A DNA stretch of 64,000 bases from assembly GCF_005116575.1 (NCBI RefSeq), contig NZ_SWCN01000019.1:1-64000 (forward strand), given 5' to 3'. This document shows, one piece after another, positions 28,008 through 36,733 of this stretch. Under the pieces are notes generated by a model. That model was not told where the DNA came from. It saw nothing but the letters and a program-made list of their open reading frames with translations, and made no database searches. How positions within the stretch are numbered: position 1 is the first letter of the stretch; every line of letters begins with the position of its first letter. A program made the position numbers and the translations under genes. The stretch is from Desulforhopalus sp. IMCC35007 (lineage in GTDB: Bacteria > Desulfobacterota > Desulfobulbia > Desulfobulbales > Desulfocapsaceae).

Positions 28008-28463
28008 TTAATCTGAGGAGTCGAGTTGATACTCATCAGGCAGTTTGTGCACCAGATAGTAGGCAATGCCCGTTGCTACCAGTACAAAACCGGTTGCAGC
28101 AATATACAGAGGTGCCAGCTCGTCGTAATCAAGAATAATGACTTTTCGTGCGATGGCCATCAGGGCTGTGGCTAAAACGATTTTCACATGTATGACATCA
28201 TCGCGAAGATAGAGAATAATATTCTGGAAAATCTCTATTGCAATCAGCACAACCATAAATGCACCAAATGTAAGAAGAATGTCATTCATGGTCAGGATAA
28301 AATGCGGTGCCGACATAAGGCGCTGGTAGATAGTCCAGCCAACATCAACCACACCAAACAGTATAACGAGTACCATTAGTACAGCCAGCGACTTGAGACA
28401 GAGATGTATGGTTTTTTTGAGTAGCCAGAGAAAATGATTTTCTTCTTTATTTACAAGTTTCAT
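28008..28463 (-). CDS. PsiE-like inner-membrane protein
   Basis: A 151-residue protein with four hydrophobic helices (about residues 20-42, 55-80, 95-112 and 120-142), matching the phosphate-starvation-inducible PsiE family in size and pattern (FGAFMVVLIAIEIFQNIILYLRDDVIHVKIVLATALMAIARKVII region, residues about 67-112). PsiE function is unknown; in E. coli it responds to phosphate limitation. It begins 5 bases after the stop of the universal stress gene, so the two are cotranscribed. Confidence 0.75.
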   Translation of the reverse strand: MKLVNKEENHFLWLLKKTIHLCLKSLAVLMVLVILFGVVDVGWTIYQRLMSAPHFILTMNDILLTFGAFMVVLIAIEIFQNIILYLRDDVIHVKIVLATALMAIARKVIILDYDELAPLYIAATGFVLVATGIAYYLVHKLPDEYQLDSSD

Positions 28464-28468
28464 AATAT

Positions 28469-29401
28469 TTAAGTGAGGGTAATTGGTGAGATAAAACCAT
28501 CAGGTTTTACGGTAAGTACTGTACAGCTAATTGTTGTTAATATTTTTTCTGCTTTATTGCCGATCAACAGGCCTGGAATACCTGATCTGGCGACGGATCC
28601 CATCACAACAACATCAATTCCAAAATCACTGATCACTTTTTTGATGACTTCCTCTGTCTTGCCCTCTTTCATGTGTATATGAGCTGTCTGATAGGAGATA
28701 TGACGGGAATCCAGCAGATCCTGCAGTTGCGATAATCGCTTATTGTAGAGTTCCTGTTTTATAGAAGTGATTTCTTCATCTGTTACATTAAATCGAGGGC
28801 CTCGCATCATCACTTCGTGCTCTAATCTCCAGACGTGCAGGTAGTGAGCTTCACCTTTTTCACGCTGAGCAAGAGAATAAGTGAGCTCAATAATTTTCTG
28901 ATTGAGAGCCTGAGATTCACGATTATCTGTGCCGACATCAATTGCAGCAAGGATGCGTTTAAAATCTCCAGCCCCACTTTTCAGCACCCACACAGGACAG
29001 GGGCATTTTCGAACAAGACGCATAGCCAGCTGATCGAGTCCCTCAGTAAGTGCCTCCTCTTTTATCACGAGGTCATAGTTGTTTTGCTGTACCTTTCGAA
29101 TAATTGAAATAAAATCGGTATGCTGTGACTGGTCTGCTACAATTTTAATACCGTTCCAATGGCTATCACGGAGAAAGCTTTCCAGTTCTTTTGCCTTCTG
29201 TTCCTGGATTTCCTGTTGTATAGCCTTGTACCGACCACTGATTTTAAGGCTGAATTCATCAAAAATTGAAGTCTCATCGGCAAGCATTACGGTCAGATCA
29301 GCATCGTTGAGTCGAGCAAGGGTTGCAACTTTTTCAGCGGTACTCCTTTGTCTGATAGTGGTTCTATCAATGATGTAGAGTAATTTGTTAAATCTTTTCA
29401 T
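28469..29401 (-). CDS. Universal stress protein with tandem Usp domains (UspE-like)
   Basis: A 310-residue protein made of two Usp domains. The second ends with the nucleotide-loop-like VVMGSVARSGIPGLLIGNKAEKIL (residues about 270-293), close to UspE. The first domain has a degenerate loop. UspE-type proteins act in the cytoplasm in stress survival and adhesion; the ligand here is not known. GGAGGAG lies five bases before the chosen ATG (29401); a GTG three bases upstream is an alternative. Heads an operon with the PsiE-like gene. Confidence 0.85.
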   Translation of the reverse strand: MKRFNKLLYIIDRTTIRQRSTAEKVATLARLNDADLTVMLADETSIFDEFSLKISGRYKAIQQEIQEQKAKELESFLRDSHWNGIKIVADQSQHTDFISIIRKVQQNNYDLVIKEEALTEGLDQLAMRLVRKCPCPVWVLKSGAGDFKRILAAIDVGTDNRESQALNQKIIELTYSLAQREKGEAHYLHVWRLEHEVMMRGPRFNVTDEEITSIKQELYNKRLSQLQDLLDSRHISYQTAHIHMKEGKTEEVIKKVISDFGIDVVVMGSVARSGIPGLLIGNKAEKILTTISCTVLTVKPDGFISPITLT

Positions 29402-29734
29402 CACATCTCCTCCATTAGAGTTACGGGCTCAATTTTTCTTGCAATGTGAAGTAAGTGACTGGCTTGTTTTTAAAAAATAGGATCTTGCCGGTGATAATCA
29501 ATGGAGGCGACTTAGTAGATTAGTACTAATAAAAACTATCAATTGGAGAGTGTTGTGACCAACCGTATGATAGAGACAGGATGATCAGTGGGGTGCTGGT
29601 AACCATTTCCGATTAACTCAGCAATTTCAGAGGAATATATTGACTGGTGCGTGGGAGTACACGTATGGTAGCGAGGCAAAGCCTCTCTTTTATGTTGCAG
29701 TATTATAGAGGTAAATGCATCGGGTTGAGCTGGT
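29402..29734. other. Intergenic region with a small hairpin
   Basis: At 29669-29688 GAGGC-AAA-GCCTC is followed by TCTTTT on the plus strand, terminator-like, but I see no plus-strand gene before it. It lies 50 bases past the stop of the minus-strand repeat protein. No other feature is supported in these 333 bases. Confidence 0.35.
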
Positions 29735-31081
29735 TCAGGTCCGTTTTGGATTTTGAAAAGTGTCTGGGACATGAAGGGTGGTGCGAATTTTTTCATGTTC
29801 CAGTTGTCCAAGGGTCACACTCAGGCTCTCATTGTTAGCGTGTGCCAGCTTAAACCAGTTACGGATTTCTTCCTTGAGAACCTCTTCCCCGACGCCTTTA
29901 CCGACACTGTCCGTGGTGACAGAATTGTCTAATCGTCCCGAATTAATAAAAGTCCACTGATCGTTTTGCCGGGATACGATACCGGTATGTCCTCTTTTTC
30001 TTGTGGAAAAAGAGAGAATCTGGCCGTTATCCAGAAGAGGTTCAACGGTACTGATAAGGGAAGCTGCCTCATCCTCCCAGTTACCTTTTCCTGAATATTT
30101 TTGTGATAACACAAGAGTCCCTGCCGCTTTGACAATGCCTTCACCGTTCAGGTAAGCATTGGAGGCCATTCCATGGTCTTTGGCCATTTTAGTCAGTTCA
30201 GTGTAGAGGCCGCCTTTTCCGGAATAGGGAATGTTCATCTGGCCTAAGCCTTTTACGATCAACTCATAGCAGTTAATTTTTTCATATGGAGTTCCAAGGT
30301 ATTGCTGGACTGCTTGGCTCAGGTCCGTTGCAGGGGTGGTATGGTTCTGGGGTGCAGAAGGGGGAGACAGAGAGGTTGCTGATTCGGTATTGGGCTGGGA
30401 AGAGGTTGCAGCCACTGTTGTCTGTTCACCTTTCCAGCTAATTTCCATGGTGTCATTATTGAAATAAATTTCAGTTCCTGATGGAATGGCGTGAAACGGT
30501 TTATCTGCATTCACGTCATTTGCAATGAGTTCCCAGGTTTTATCGCGAAGCTCTGGGTGATTTTTGAGAAGATGGGAGACGGTAGGAAAACGTTCGCTGG
30601 TTCTTCCAAGGGTGAACTGTGTCCCTTCCTCTGGTTGCTGTTGAGTTAGATCAGCCGGTTGATATGGTGGGTAGGGAGCAGCAAGGACCGGTTGCGGGCT
30701 GATCTGGCTTGCAACAGCTGTCTCAGTTGTGTCGTTTGACCAGGAAAGCTCACCATCTTCCTGATTATAGTAGATGCGGGTACCGGGTTGTATCTTGGTA
30801 TAATCCCGATTTTTATTTTGCTCAGCTTCGAGAATGTTCCAGGTAGATGAGCGGAGTTCATCGTGCTGCATCAGTAATTCTGAAACTGTAGGATTTTGAG
30901 CAGTGATTTCACCTACCAGCAGGGGTTCGGTCGATGCAGGAGTGTCAGGGCCTGTGGAGTTGTCTGTGTCAGTATATTGCCTCATGAGGTCATGAAAAGA
31001 TCCGGTGGCATCCGATTTTGAAACGGTAGGGTGAGCAATCTCTTTGAGCTGGCTGAAGGTAGAGGATATTATGGTATTCAT
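29735..31081 (-). CDS. Unrecognised protein with two LysM-like repeats and an NlpC/P60-like C-terminus
   Basis: A 448-residue protein. Two clear copies of one motif of about 52 residues lie at positions 63-114 and 165-216; both run PTVS-LL, then EL---TW, then IP-GT-IY-N and end in SW. The layout resembles the small peptidoglycan- or rod-binding repeats seen in LysM-type proteins. Linkers are rich in Thr, Ser, Pro and Gln. The C-terminal part (about 255-400) looks like a cysteine peptidase of the NlpC/P60/CHAP kind: INCYEL gives Cys271 and RGHTGIV gives His365. No signal peptide is visible, so export, if any, uses another route. It is single, with no neighbour that explains it. Confidence 0.6.
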   Translation of the reverse strand: MNTIISSTFSQLKEIAHPTVSKSDATGSFHDLMRQYTDTDNSTGPDTPASTEPLLVGEITAQNPTVSELLMQHDELRSSTWNILEAEQNKNRDYTKIQPGTRIYYNQEDGELSWSNDTTETAVASQISPQPVLAAPYPPYQPADLTQQQPEEGTQFTLGRTSERFPTVSHLLKNHPELRDKTWELIANDVNADKPFHAIPSGTEIYFNNDTMEISWKGEQTTVAATSSQPNTESATSLSPPSAPQNHTTPATDLSQAVQQYLGTPYEKINCYELIVKGLGQMNIPYSGKGGLYTELTKMAKDHGMASNAYLNGEGIVKAAGTLVLSQKYSGKGNWEDEAASLISTVEPLLDNGQILSFSTRKRGHTGIVSRQNDQWTFINSGRLDNSVTTDSVGKGVGEEVLKEEIRNWFKLAHANNESLSVTLGQLEHEKIRTTLHVPDTFQNPKRT

Positions 31082-31490
31082 ATGCTCATGTGGAATATTC
31101 TAAATTAAAGACCAATTTCTTTAAGAATAGCAATAATTGGACCAACTGAAATTGTAGCATCATATTAATATCGGCAGAAAGACCAGTCTTCTTTATACTT
31201 CGAGGTTTAAAGTCTGATTGAAAGGAGAATTATGCGCCCCTGGCCATGAAAGGTAATATTTGATTTGTCGAAATTTTGACACGCTACGGTTGGCTGGGAA
31301 GTTAAGGGACTTTCAAATAGAAGGGTTAAGAAAGACAATCCGGGAGGGGTAATAGCACGGACTGTGACATGCCAGTCATTAAACAATCGAAATAAATGGA
31401 TTATTTTTTATTACGAGGTGTGTTTTACTTAATTTAAAGTGGCTTGCAGGGTTGGTTTGCAGCAGGCGTGAGATCTGGTTTGTGATGCCT
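31082..31490. other. Intergenic region without a supported gene
   Basis: 409 AT-rich bases. A good ribosome site (AAAGGAG) before an ATG near 31230 opens only a 5-codon frame. No repeat or RNA structure stands out. Confidence 0.3.
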
Positions 31491-32285
31491 TTACTCGGGT
31501 TTATTTCCTAACCATTTCTCCTTGATTTTTTGTAACGTGCCATTCTGAATTATTTTTCTTTTTCCTGCGTCAAATGAATTTAATAATTCAAGGGCGCGAG
31601 GATTGCTCTTGAGGGCGACGACATGTTCCATTGTTGAGTCAAAAACAGGAAGTTTTCTGTATTTTGTTTCCCAGCCAGCTTTCTGTAAGAAGTAATCCCA
31701 ATTTATTTCATATCCTACAAACCCGTCAATACGCCGTAAATCGAGCATTTTGAAGCCATTAGAAATTGTACCGATATCAAGCTTGATAATATTCGCTGCC
31801 GCTGCCCATTTGTCCCCGTAATTAAATCCACGTTTGAGCCCAATTTTCAATCCTTTGAGTGATTCCAGGCCATTCCATTCAATAGGACTGTCTTTTAAGA
31901 CGTAGATTAAGAAATCTGCGTGGTTGACCGGTTCTTGTGAGTAGTAGAAAGTTTTCTGACGTTGCGTGTTCTTACCGGTTGGAAAGAGCAAATCTGTCTG
32001 TCCATTTTTCAGATACAACATGGCCCTTGCCCAGGGGCTTACTGTTAGGTCTATTGTGTAACCCATTTCATGAAAGCTTTCCCGTACAACGTCCCAACTA
32101 TATCCTCTAAGCCCCATGGAATCACTGTTTGGGGGGAATATTCCGTCTGTCTCATAGCCCTCAACGGTAAGGCAATATGGAGCATAATCTTCTAAGGTTG
32201 CAATTTTCACAACCTTATCTGTAGAGAAAACCCACGAGCTATGAGACAAGAAAGCCAGTGTAAGAAAAAATATCTTTAGATTCAT
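31491..32285 (-). CDS. Periplasmic solute-binding protein, family 3 (amino-acid type)
   Basis: A 264-residue protein with a Sec signal peptide (about residues 1-22, ending near SWVFS) and the two-lobe SBP_bac_3 fold: TLEDYAPYC at the start of lobe one, GYSWDVVRESFHEMGY, SPWARAMLYLKNGQTDLLFPTG, and GLKIGLKRGFNYG opening lobe two. No transporter permease or ATPase gene is near, so it may serve as a sensor or orphan binding protein; such orphans in related bacteria are often predicted to feed signalling rather than uptake. Ligand unknown. Confidence 0.82.
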   Translation of the reverse strand: MNLKIFFLTLAFLSHSSWVFSTDKVVKIATLEDYAPYCLTVEGYETDGIFPPNSDSMGLRGYSWDVVRESFHEMGYTIDLTVSPWARAMLYLKNGQTDLLFPTGKNTQRQKTFYYSQEPVNHADFLIYVLKDSPIEWNGLESLKGLKIGLKRGFNYGDKWAAAANIIKLDIGTISNGFKMLDLRRIDGFVGYEINWDYFLQKAGWETKYRKLPVFDSTMEHVVALKSNPRALELLNSFDAGKRKIIQNGTLQKIKEKWLGNKPE

Positions 32286-32566
32286 ATGTTCATTTTAACT
32301 TGTATCAGAAACTTAACGTTGAAGAGTTGCTGGGAAAGACATTTGGCTTATCTTCTTTCTTAAATCAGTTTGTATCTTGATCATCAACTGTAGTAACTTT
32401 TGAGCAACTTTACATCGTCTCAACTGCCAGGAATGAAAAGAATAGCCCCAGGATCGAAACATTTCATGGAGGACAGTTTAATTCATGGCCTACTATTTAA
32501 GCAAAGATAACTGTATACTCTATTGAACAGATCACTTTTTTTAAAATCAGATAATTTCAACAGACA

Positions 32567-33865
32567 GTGAGTACAAAAATGGTTCGCTCTATTGTAGATC
32601 AGGATATTTCGGGGGCAGAGAATACCGAAAAAAAGGTGATTATTCTGCTCTCTGATATGGTTGGTTATTCCCAAAAAACAGCTGACATGCGTCCTGTTGA
32701 GGTCAGAGACTTTATTGTGGCTTACCATAAAAATCTCCAGGAAATTATCAATGCGGACAGTAAAATCTTTCAAGAGATTGAACCGTCTGCTGGGGATGGT
32801 GCTTTAGCTGTTTTTGAAAAACAAAAAAGGGAAGGAAAGACGGAACTGTGTGACAGAGCCATAAGAGCCGCTGTAAATATTAGTATTGCCGTTGAAAATC
32901 AAATTATACCGCAGACACGAATAGGACTTTTTGCAGGCGACATCATTGAGGCTCAGATCGGCAAAAGAACGATGCAGTTTGGCTCATGTTTTTCGGTTGC
33001 AAGCAGGTTGGAAGAACTCTGCGGTTATTTTGGTGTGAGTTTTTTAATGGATCGGGAGGTCGCTTTGTGGCAAAAGGAGGAAAAAGAATACCTAGTCTCC
33101 ATTGGCAAGATTACGCCGAAAAACATTACTCATCCCATTCATGTTTTCTCAATATACAAGCCAGGTATTAATCAATGCCCCAAAGATGTGGACAGAGAAC
33201 TGCTCTCTCAGTTTATCGAAGAGAAAAACAGGGCAGTAGAACTGTTTTGTGGTAACAGATTGCAGGGTATCCAGCCTGATTATCCAACGGCCCGGGAAAA
33301 GCTCAATAAAAGCCAGGATCTTTTTATTCGTATGACAGGTAAAAAGGATGTTCCCACTGAGAGATTACTGGAATATATACGTCAATTTTCGTATCCCAGT
33401 GAAGATTTCCAGGCTGTTGGCATGAAAATCAGACAAACTACATCAGAGTCGTTGGGAATCCACCTGCTGCATCTCTCCAATGAACTGCTCAAAGCCATGG
33501 ATGTAGATTGTTATCAAACCCTTGTCGTTAATACTGAGTGGGAGAGTCTTTTCAAGCTGGTGTGGAAGAAAAAGAATGAAGTTATTGTCAAAAGAAATGA
33601 TCCACCTGACGGCATCTACTACATTGATAGTGGCAGTGTTAATGCTTTGGATAGAGAAGGAAACCTTATCACTACGCTTACTGCGGGTAATGTTTTTGGT
33701 GAAATGGCCTATTTTTCTGATCGGCGAAGAAGAAATGCAACAATTATTGCGAATACCGATGTGGTGCTGCGTAGAATTTCCGGGGAAGAATTTGAAAAAT
33801 TACCAGTAATTAAGCAGATCTTTCAACGAATATACTCAAAACGTAAGAAAGACTCAGATGTTTAG
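32567..33865 (+). CDS. Class III nucleotide-cyclase-like domain fused to a cNMP-binding domain
   Basis: A 432-residue cytoplasmic protein. Residues about 20-190 form a class III cyclase homology domain: LSDMVGYS and AGDGALAVF keep the two metal-binding aspartates, but the FGSCFSVASRLEEL helix has Ser where active enzymes have the transition-state Asn, while the Arg is kept. A middle part of about 130 residues has no match. Residues about 325-425 are a typical cyclic-nucleotide-binding domain (DGIYYIDSGSVNAL, GNVFGEMAYFSDRRRRNATI). It could make, or only sense, a cyclic nucleotide. GTG 32567 is used; ATG 32579 is possible. Single gene. Confidence 0.82.
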   Translation: MSTKMVRSIVDQDISGAENTEKKVIILLSDMVGYSQKTADMRPVEVRDFIVAYHKNLQEIINADSKIFQEIEPSAGDGALAVFEKQKREGKTELCDRAIRAAVNISIAVENQIIPQTRIGLFAGDIIEAQIGKRTMQFGSCFSVASRLEELCGYFGVSFLMDREVALWQKEEKEYLVSIGKITPKNITHPIHVFSIYKPGINQCPKDVDRELLSQFIEEKNRAVELFCGNRLQGIQPDYPTAREKLNKSQDLFIRMTGKKDVPTERLLEYIRQFSYPSEDFQAVGMKIRQTTSESLGIHLLHLSNELLKAMDVDCYQTLVVNTEWESLFKLVWKKKNEVIVKRNDPPDGIYYIDSGSVNALDREGNLITTLTAGNVFGEMAYFSDRRRRNATIIANTDVVLRRISGEEFEKLPVIKQIFQRIYSKRKKDSDV

Positions 33866-34281
33866 AAAAATGTATCGATAGATTCTGTATCATTGAAGAG
33901 TGTTAATTGTTAAGTGTCAACCCTTTCGTCTCAGGATGTAGAGCAGAGTCCTTCAAGGAGGAGATTGGCGTCTCAGAAACTGTATTTTGGGGAAAAAGTA
34001 GTTTTATCTGAAAATCTCAGTTTCAAATACCCCACGCTCAGATACTCTAGCGAACTGGTCGCCAATATGAATAAAATCTCCAACAATAGAAGGCTTGTAG
34101 TAGGAATAAAACCTCGGCCATGAGAATTGAAGTATTGTATCCGTCCCACCCATAAACTGAATGTGCTAAAATGTTGCATGTTTTAGCGAACAATAGTGAA
34201 AATATATCACAAAGATATGACGCTCCATAAAAGATTATAATTGACCATAAAACCATCGTCATATATGGTGCACTTCTTTGT
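33866..34281. other. Intergenic region without a supported gene
   Basis: 416 bases. An 84-codon minus-strand frame (34047-34301) encodes a hydrophobic stretch but has no ribosome site and no family resemblance. Part of this region may be the unread 5' end of the lytic transglycosylase gene, whose start is uncertain. Confidence 0.3.
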
Positions 34282-35430
34282 TTGTCTGATTTTCGGAACA
34301 CCTTCTGTGTGTATGCTGTAAGGTACTCCTATTTATTTCACCCGTTGGACAGTCCTTTATTGCCATTGCAACAATCATCCGTAAAACGACGACCAGCCCC
34401 GAAACGTCCCAAATCATCTTCCTCCGGCAAGAGGAAGAAGACGAGCCGGAAGAAGAAACCGCAGAAAAACCTTCTGCGTGATTTCTCGCTCTTTTGCCTC
34501 GAGGGTCTCGGGCTTACGATAATGGTCATAGCCTTTATTATCCTGTTACTTGGCTATGTGAGCAACCGTTTTTCCGGTACCGATTTTATCCACAGCCTTC
34601 TGCCATTTGCCGGGGGTATCTTCGCCATTGTGGTTCTTGTTTCAATTCTGTTGAGTGTCTGGAAGAGAGTGCGGAGGTGGCTGCAGGGGAGATCGCAATA
34701 TTTGCCCGTATCCATTGTGCTTGGTTTAACTCTTATGGTTTGCGGATTCATTCCTCATCAATATTTCACCCGGGCCTTTGGCTATTATCGTACACTGGTT
34801 GGTGGCAAGGAGGAGGCCGGTCGCGTGGTTCTTGCTCATCAGGTATATGCCGCCTATCGGCGTCTCGATACGGCTCCATTGGAGAAGATGATTGCTCGGG
34901 CTGAACCGTTTTCAACGGCAATCGATGCAGCCGCAGCGGCCTATGAACTCGATCCTGACCTCCTCAAAGGACTGGCCGCCACAGAATCTTCTTACCTGCC
35001 TCGTAAAAGTGCTGATGGTGGGCATGGTCTCTTTCAGATAACCAGAGTTCCGACTTCGGTGACGGAAGAAATAAGTAAACGATTTCCGACAAAAAGCCGT
35101 GATCTCAGTGAACCACGTTACAATGCGTTTCTCGGGGCGGCTACCCTTCGTTATTATCTTGCCGAGATGAATGATGACCTTTTCCTCGGCCTTCTTGCAT
35201 ATAATATTGGTCCCGCCAATGGGGGGCTACGATTTATCATGCAAAAATATGGTGTGACTGATTTTACCACCATTCAGCCCTATCTCTTACAGCTGCCCCG
35301 TCACTATCCGACGCGTGTTCTCTCCTACGCCCTTGCCTTCAGGATATATCGAAAAGAGGGGAGGCTTCTGCCCTATGCGGAGGGTAAAAACGCACTTTCA
35401 ATCCAGGCCTTGGGTATTCCAGGCCTATAG
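34282..35430 (+). CDS. Membrane-anchored lytic transglycosylase (SLT family)
   Basis: Cleaves peptidoglycan between N-acetylmuramic acid and N-acetylglucosamine on the periplasmic side. The protein has a very basic Lys/Arg/Ser-rich N-terminus (about residues 30-65), three hydrophobic helices (about 70-95, 105-125 and 140-160), then an SLT domain with LKGLAATESSYLPRKSADGGHGLFQI (catalytic Glu about residue 236), AATLRYYL and GLLAYNIGPANGG. The start is not certain: the frame opens at TTG 34282, a GTG follows at about 34309, and there is no in-frame ATG before the membrane part. Confidence 0.82.
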   Translation: MSDFRNTFCVYAVRYSYLFHPLDSPLLPLQQSSVKRRPAPKRPKSSSSGKRKKTSRKKKPQKNLLRDFSLFCLEGLGLTIMVIAFIILLLGYVSNRFSGTDFIHSLLPFAGGIFAIVVLVSILLSVWKRVRRWLQGRSQYLPVSIVLGLTLMVCGFIPHQYFTRAFGYYRTLVGGKEEAGRVVLAHQVYAAYRRLDTAPLEKMIARAEPFSTAIDAAAAAYELDPDLLKGLAATESSYLPRKSADGGHGLFQITRVPTSVTEEISKRFPTKSRDLSEPRYNAFLGAATLRYYLAEMNDDLFLGLLAYNIGPANGGLRFIMQKYGVTDFTTIQPYLLQLPRHYPTRVLSYALAFRIYRKEGRLLPYAEGKNALSIQALGIPGL

Positions 35431-35534
35431 TGGGGTGCCCAGCAGGTAATATCTCTGATGTTTGTGGTGTAATATCCCCAGGGCAACACCAGCTGTTGGC
35501 TGTAAGTGGATTGCTTTGTACTGTATCTGCCATC

Positions 35535-36407
35535 TCATACGGCTGTCAGAGCCGCTGAGGTAAAGAGAATGTTCACAATTTTTATCATGAACCAGAAGAT
35601 GAGCAGCGGTAAGACAAGCACTTGAATTATAAAAATTCCAAGGTAAAGAAAAGTCAATCGCAGCAGAGTCTCTATTATGAGACCATTGTTTTCAATGGTG
35701 ATTTCTATGGCTTTTTTGAAGTCTATTGTTTTTTGTTTCAGGTACGAAGTGCCGTTTTCAATTGTTCCTATAATTCCATCGTATTTTGGCAGCTGAACAT
35801 CGTTTAGCTGACCAAGATCCACCGTTCCTCGAGCCAGTTCAGCGTTCGCCTTTACTATTTTATCTTCAAAGAAATGTTCTTGGAGAAATTGATTGGCAAT
35901 AGAGGATATTGGAAGGCAGAAGCGTGCAATTGAAGCAATGATCAGGATATTGATGAGTACATTCTGGACCTTCACAAGTCTGTCATTTTCCAGCCACACG
36001 AGGAGTGATAAGAGAAGGAGAACAACAGCCATAATTGATGGCACCAGGGTGACACTGATTTCGTAGACCAACTCTTGTACACCCAGTGATGTAATCGACA
36101 TGACCAGTACATTTGAGAGGCGCTCAACCATATCATTTATAGGGTCAACAATTTGACCGATAGCAAGCGACAACCCAATTCCGGCAGGTTCAACTTCCAG
36201 GCTTGATTCTTTAATGACAGAAACAGTGGCGTTAATAATCCGGCAAACCCCATAACTTACCCCGGCCTTAGTTATAGACTCTTTAAAATAAGAGTCCGCT
36301 GTCGAGTCGAGAACAGGGAGATGAACACCAGAAAAAGAAAAGATAATAATAGAGAGCAGTACGCCTGTTACCGACTTTGTGGCTGTGCGTTTGATTTTTT
36401 GGTTCAT
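35535..36407 (-). CDS. Uncharacterised multi-pass membrane protein
   Basis: About 290 residues from the ATG at 36407 (the frame continues to a TTG at 36443). A first hydrophobic segment near residues 14-32 may be a signal anchor; further membrane helices lie at about 125-148, 155-178 and a pair near 245-285. The stretch between, with LPKYDGIIGTIENGTSYLKQKTIDFKKAIEI at about 205-235, is hydrophilic and probably periplasmic or helical. I do not recognise the family. No neighbour gives a hint; a strong terminator lies just upstream on the same strand. Confidence 0.65.
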   Translation of the reverse strand: MNQKIKRTATKSVTGVLLSIIIFSFSGVHLPVLDSTADSYFKESITKAGVSYGVCRIINATVSVIKESSLEVEPAGIGLSLAIGQIVDPINDMVERLSNVLVMSITSLGVQELVYEISVTLVPSIMAVVLLLLSLLVWLENDRLVKVQNVLINILIIASIARFCLPISSIANQFLQEHFFEDKIVKANAELARGTVDLGQLNDVQLPKYDGIIGTIENGTSYLKQKTIDFKKAIEITIENNGLIIETLLRLTFLYLGIFIIQVLVLPLLIFWFMIKIVNILFTSAALTAV

Positions 36408-36733
36408 AATCTTTTTGTCGAAATTATCCGGGCTTTTGGGCAAAGAAAGATTCAGAGATACGTTCTTTTATATCGTAGCCCTTGCTATGAGGAGTTGAAA
36501 CAAAAAAGCACCTGCAGTACCACCTGCAGGTGCTAAATATTAAGAATTGAAACGGCAGAGGTTTGAACCTGATCCCACGGTCATTCAGGGACTTGTGTGG
36601 TTATACGTGAATATGTCTTTTGAGCTGTTATTAAATACAATTAGTGAGTTACCGCAAAAAAAACTTTGGAAATATACTCCTGTAGTAAAGGCAAAAAAGG
36701 GGTAAAGGCCAATTTAAACAGGCCTTATTTTCA
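36408..36733. other. Intergenic region downstream of the acyl-CoA synthetase gene
   Basis: 326 bases holding the terminator at 36502-36534 and a weaker hairpin (AAGGCC with GGCCTT, 36706-36727) right after the synthetase stop. A segment near 36560-36585 resembles part of a tRNA T-arm but does not fold as one. No gene supported. Confidence 0.4.
36502..36534 (-). terminator. Intrinsic terminator with perfect 11-bp stem
   Basis: AGCACCTGCAG and CTGCAGGTGCT are exact inverted copies around a 6-base loop, and on the minus strand the stem is followed by six T. It would end transcripts from the acyl-CoA synthetase gene 200 bases upstream, isolating the membrane-protein gene that begins just beyond. 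Confidence 0.75.

Noticed and set aside
34047-34301. 84-codon hydrophobic minus-strand frame
   Set aside because: Overlaps the likely 5' part of the transglycosylase gene and has no ribosome site; random AT-rich frames often look hydrophobic.
36541-36600. tRNA-like segment (AGGTTCAAACCT on the minus strand)
   Set aside because: The T-stem does not pair, and no matching acceptor, D or anticodon arms can be found around it.
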